DNA from: Bacteroidaceae bacterium
GTDB lineage: Bacteria; Bacteroidota; Bacteroidia; Bacteroidales; Bacteroidaceae
Direction: 5' to 3'
Assembly (NCBI GenBank): GCA_017557475.1
Contig: JAFYYO010000409.1
Coordinates: 1-7,320, forward strand
DNA: 7,320 nucleotides
The notes beneath the pieces were generated by a model that did no database searches, was not told where the DNA came from, and saw nothing but the letters and a program-made list of their open reading frames with translations. Shown one piece after another: positions 5,759 to 7,320 of the stretch. The stretch's first letter is position 1, and every line of letters begins with the position of its first letter. The translations under genes were made by a program, and so were the position numbers.

Positions 5759-7320
5759 TTAAAGTTTGTTTATGTTTATATTTGTGTTCTTCCCCTTTAA
5801 GGGGGAGTTAGAGAGGGTCTTCCTTTCCTCTTCTGTCAGGTGTGGCGAGAGCTTTTCATACACTTTCTTGTGATACGCATCGAGATACGCCACCTCTTCT
5901 GGCGTCATCATGTCCCAAATGACGGGAGTGAGGTCGATGGGACAGAGCGTGAGCGGTTCGAGGCGAAGGAACTTGCCGAACTCGGTTTCGCCAGCTTCGA
6001 CGATAATCATCGTGTTTTCTATACGCACGCCATGCTTGCCTTGGCGATAGATGCCGGGTTCGTTGGTGACTGTCATGCCTGCATGAAGTGGGGCAGGCTT
6101 CCAGGTGTGTCGAATCTGATGAGGTCCTTCGTGGACGCACAGATAAGAGCCAACGCCATGACCTGTGCCGTGACCATAGTTGATGCCGTGCTTCCACATC
6201 GCATATCGAGCCAGTGCATCTATCTGAGTTCCGCTGATGCCATCGGGGAAACGGCTCAGTGCCAGACGGATATGTCCCTTGAGTACGAGCGTGTAATCCA
6301 GGCGTTCTTCGTCGGTCAGAGGTCCGAGAGCAATCGTTCTGGTGATGTCTGTTGTCCCGTCCTGGTATTGTGCTCCGCTATCGAGAAGCAGCAAACCTTT
6401 CGGCTCAAGCAGGACATCCGACTCGGGCGTCGCTTCGTAATGGACGATGGCGCCGTGAGGGCCGTAAGCCGCGATTGTGTCGAACGACAAACCTCGGTAC
6501 AGAGGTTGCTCTGCTCGAAGTGTCGTGAGCTTCTTGTCGATGCTTATTTCCGTCTCTTTTCCTGTATTGATGGCGCTTTCGAGCCAGCGTAGGAACTTTA
6601 CCATAGCGATTCCATCTCGCAGCATCGCCCTTTTGAAGCCCTCGATTTCGGCAGCGTTTTTGACCGATTTCATTGCCGGGATGGGGTTGGAAGTCGTGCT
6701 TTCAAAGGCAGGTTTACCATAAGGACGAACCTTTACGCCGATGCTTTTGAGGTAATTTTCTGCGGTTTCATCGAGTTTTTCGCTGTCGATGAAGAGCGTC
6801 ACATCATCGAGCGTGAGCAAAACATAGCTGACGAAAACGGGATTGCAATGTACGTCGGAGCCTCGCATATTGAGGAGCCAGGCGATGTCGTCCAGCTGAG
6901 AGATGACGATGCCCTCAGCCTTTTGCTCTCGAAGTGCCTGTCGAACCCGCTCAATCTTGCTTTCAGCCGACTCGCCGGCAAACTCCAAAGGCTGAATCTC
7001 GACCTTGTTCTTGGGAATGGGAGGGCGCTCTGTCCACAGTTCTTCGGCAGGGTCGAGATCTGTCCGAAGCTTGATACCAGCCTTACTGAAAGCAGTCTTC
7101 AACTCCTCGATTTCAGCTGCAGTAAAGACATCTCCGTCTATGCCAACGGTTTCTCCTTCAGAGAGTTGCTCGCAAATCCACTCTGTGATAGAGGGCGTTT
7201 CAGGCAGTCCGTCCTTCATCAACTGGAAGGGCGTACCTTCGAGTTGTGCTGCGGCAGCGATGAAATAACGGCTGTCGGTCCAAAGCGCTGCGTCGGAAAG
7301 GGTGACGACTGCGGTTCCAG
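5759..7320 (-). CDS. pepP: Aminopeptidase P (Xaa-Pro aminopeptidase), M24B family; N-terminus beyond right edge
   Basis: Cytoplasmic metallopeptidase that removes the N-terminal residue from peptides with proline at position 2. The frame is open to the window edge: before the TTG at 7220-7222 it reads GTAVVTLSDAALWTDSRYF, a normal creatinase-N stretch, so internal starts near 7222 are not the real start; roughly 75-80 residues are probably missing from a family length near 600. The order is creatinase-N, a second creatinase-N-like domain, the M24 catalytic pita-bread domain, then the M24_C segment (LEPLTLCPIDLTP). All five metal ligands are present: Asp at 6380-6382 (LLLDSGAQY) and 6347-6349 (TTDITRT), His at 6158-6160 (GHGTGHGVG), Glu at 6059-6061 (TNEPGIY) and 6017-6019 (VRIENT). 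The last residues, SNSPLKGKNTNININKL, do not resemble the family end and are encoded by a dispersed-type repeat. It heads the visible minus-strand gene train. Confidence 0.95.
   Translation of the reverse strand, partial: GTAVVTLSDAALWTDSRYFIAAAAQLEGTPFQLMKDGLPETPSITEWICEQLSEGETVGIDGDVFTAAEIEELKTAFSKAGIKLRTDLDPAEELWTERPPIPKNKVEIQPLEFAGESAESKIERVRQALREQKAEGIVISQLDDIAWLLNMRGSDVHCNPVFVSYVLLTLDDVTLFIDSEKLDETAENYLKSIGVKVRPYGKPAFESTTSNPIPAMKSVKNAAEIEGFKRAMLRDGIAMVKFLRWLESAINTGKETEISIDKKLTTLRAEQPLYRGLSFDTIAAYGPHGAIVHYEATPESDVLLEPKGLLLLDSGAQYQDGTTDITRTIALGPLTDEERLDYTLVLKGHIRLALSRFPDGISGTQIDALARYAMWKHGINYGHGTGHGVGSYLCVHEGPHQIRHTWKPAPLHAGMTVTNEPGIYRQGKHGVRIENTMIIVEAGETEFGKFLRLEPLTLCPIDLTPVIWDMMTPEEVAYLDAYHKKVYEKLSPHLTEEERKTLSNSPLKGKNTNININKL
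5786..5823 (-). repeat. GC-rich dispersed-type repeat, copy 2, inside the 3' end of pepP
   Basis: Read on the minus strand it begins GGAAGACCCTCTCTAAC and continues TCCCCCTTAAAGGGGAAGAAC. This is a diverged, inverted copy of the repeat at 5711-5747, colinear over about 37 bp. It overlaps the last part of the pepP reading frame and supplies the residues around SNSPLKGKN. With the other copy it could form an imperfect stem of about 37 bp with a loop of about 38 nt. Confidence 0.8.

Noticed and set aside
5840..6592. A 250-codon plus-strand open frame opposite pepP
   Set aside because: It is antisense to the M24 catalytic domain, whose metal ligands are all intact; the translation resembles nothing.
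7217..7222. A pepP start at the TTG/ATG here
   Set aside because: The frame continues upstream to the window edge with creatinase-N sequence (WTDSRYF), so the true start is outside.

Overview
The window looks like chromosomal DNA of a Bacteroidales bacterium, most likely Prevotella or a close relative. The evidence is the TAnnTTTG-type -7 promoter elements, the lack of clear Shine-Dalgarno sites, a lipoprotein GH43 glycosidase, a CotH protein with a tail resembling a type IX secretion sorting domain, and GC-rich CCCCTTAAGGGG-type dispersed repeats. Genus is inference; the sequence alone does not fix it. No phage, IS, plasmid, CRISPR or RNA gene was seen.

Layout. The left edge (1-327, minus) holds the 5' part of holB, the clamp-loader delta' subunit. 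A 129-bp divergent promoter region separates it from ugd (457-1800, plus), UDP-glucose 6-dehydrogenase. From 1801 to 2035, between convergent genes, lies the most unusual element: a strictly 22-bp-periodic array of diverged palindromes, about ten units, which fills nearly the whole gap. The rest (2036-7320) is a minus-strand gene train, read right to left: a large aminopeptidase P (start beyond the right edge), a gamma-class carbonic anhydrase/hexapeptide protein, a GH43 glycosidase lipoprotein, and a secreted CotH-family protein with an N-terminal discoidin-like domain. The last two overlap by 23 bp.

How the genes work together. GH43 and CotH form a plausible surface-exposed pair: one a glycan hydrolase anchored by lipid, the other a carbohydrate-binding-domain/CotH protein that may be exported by the type IX system. 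The carbonic anhydrase homologue and aminopeptidase P are housekeeping-type genes upstream on the same strand; a pair of inverted GC-rich repeats lies between them, and one copy has been captured as the C-terminal tail of the aminopeptidase. ugd would supply UDP-glucuronate for surface polysaccharides, but no capsule genes are visible beside it.

The main candidates for something undescribed are the 22-bp array (a CACG core that flips to its reverse complement at fixed phase, with covarying palindrome arms), the heptad repeats in the ugd promoter spacer, and the repeat-derived C-terminus of the aminopeptidase. There is no gene-free stretch over 300 bases.
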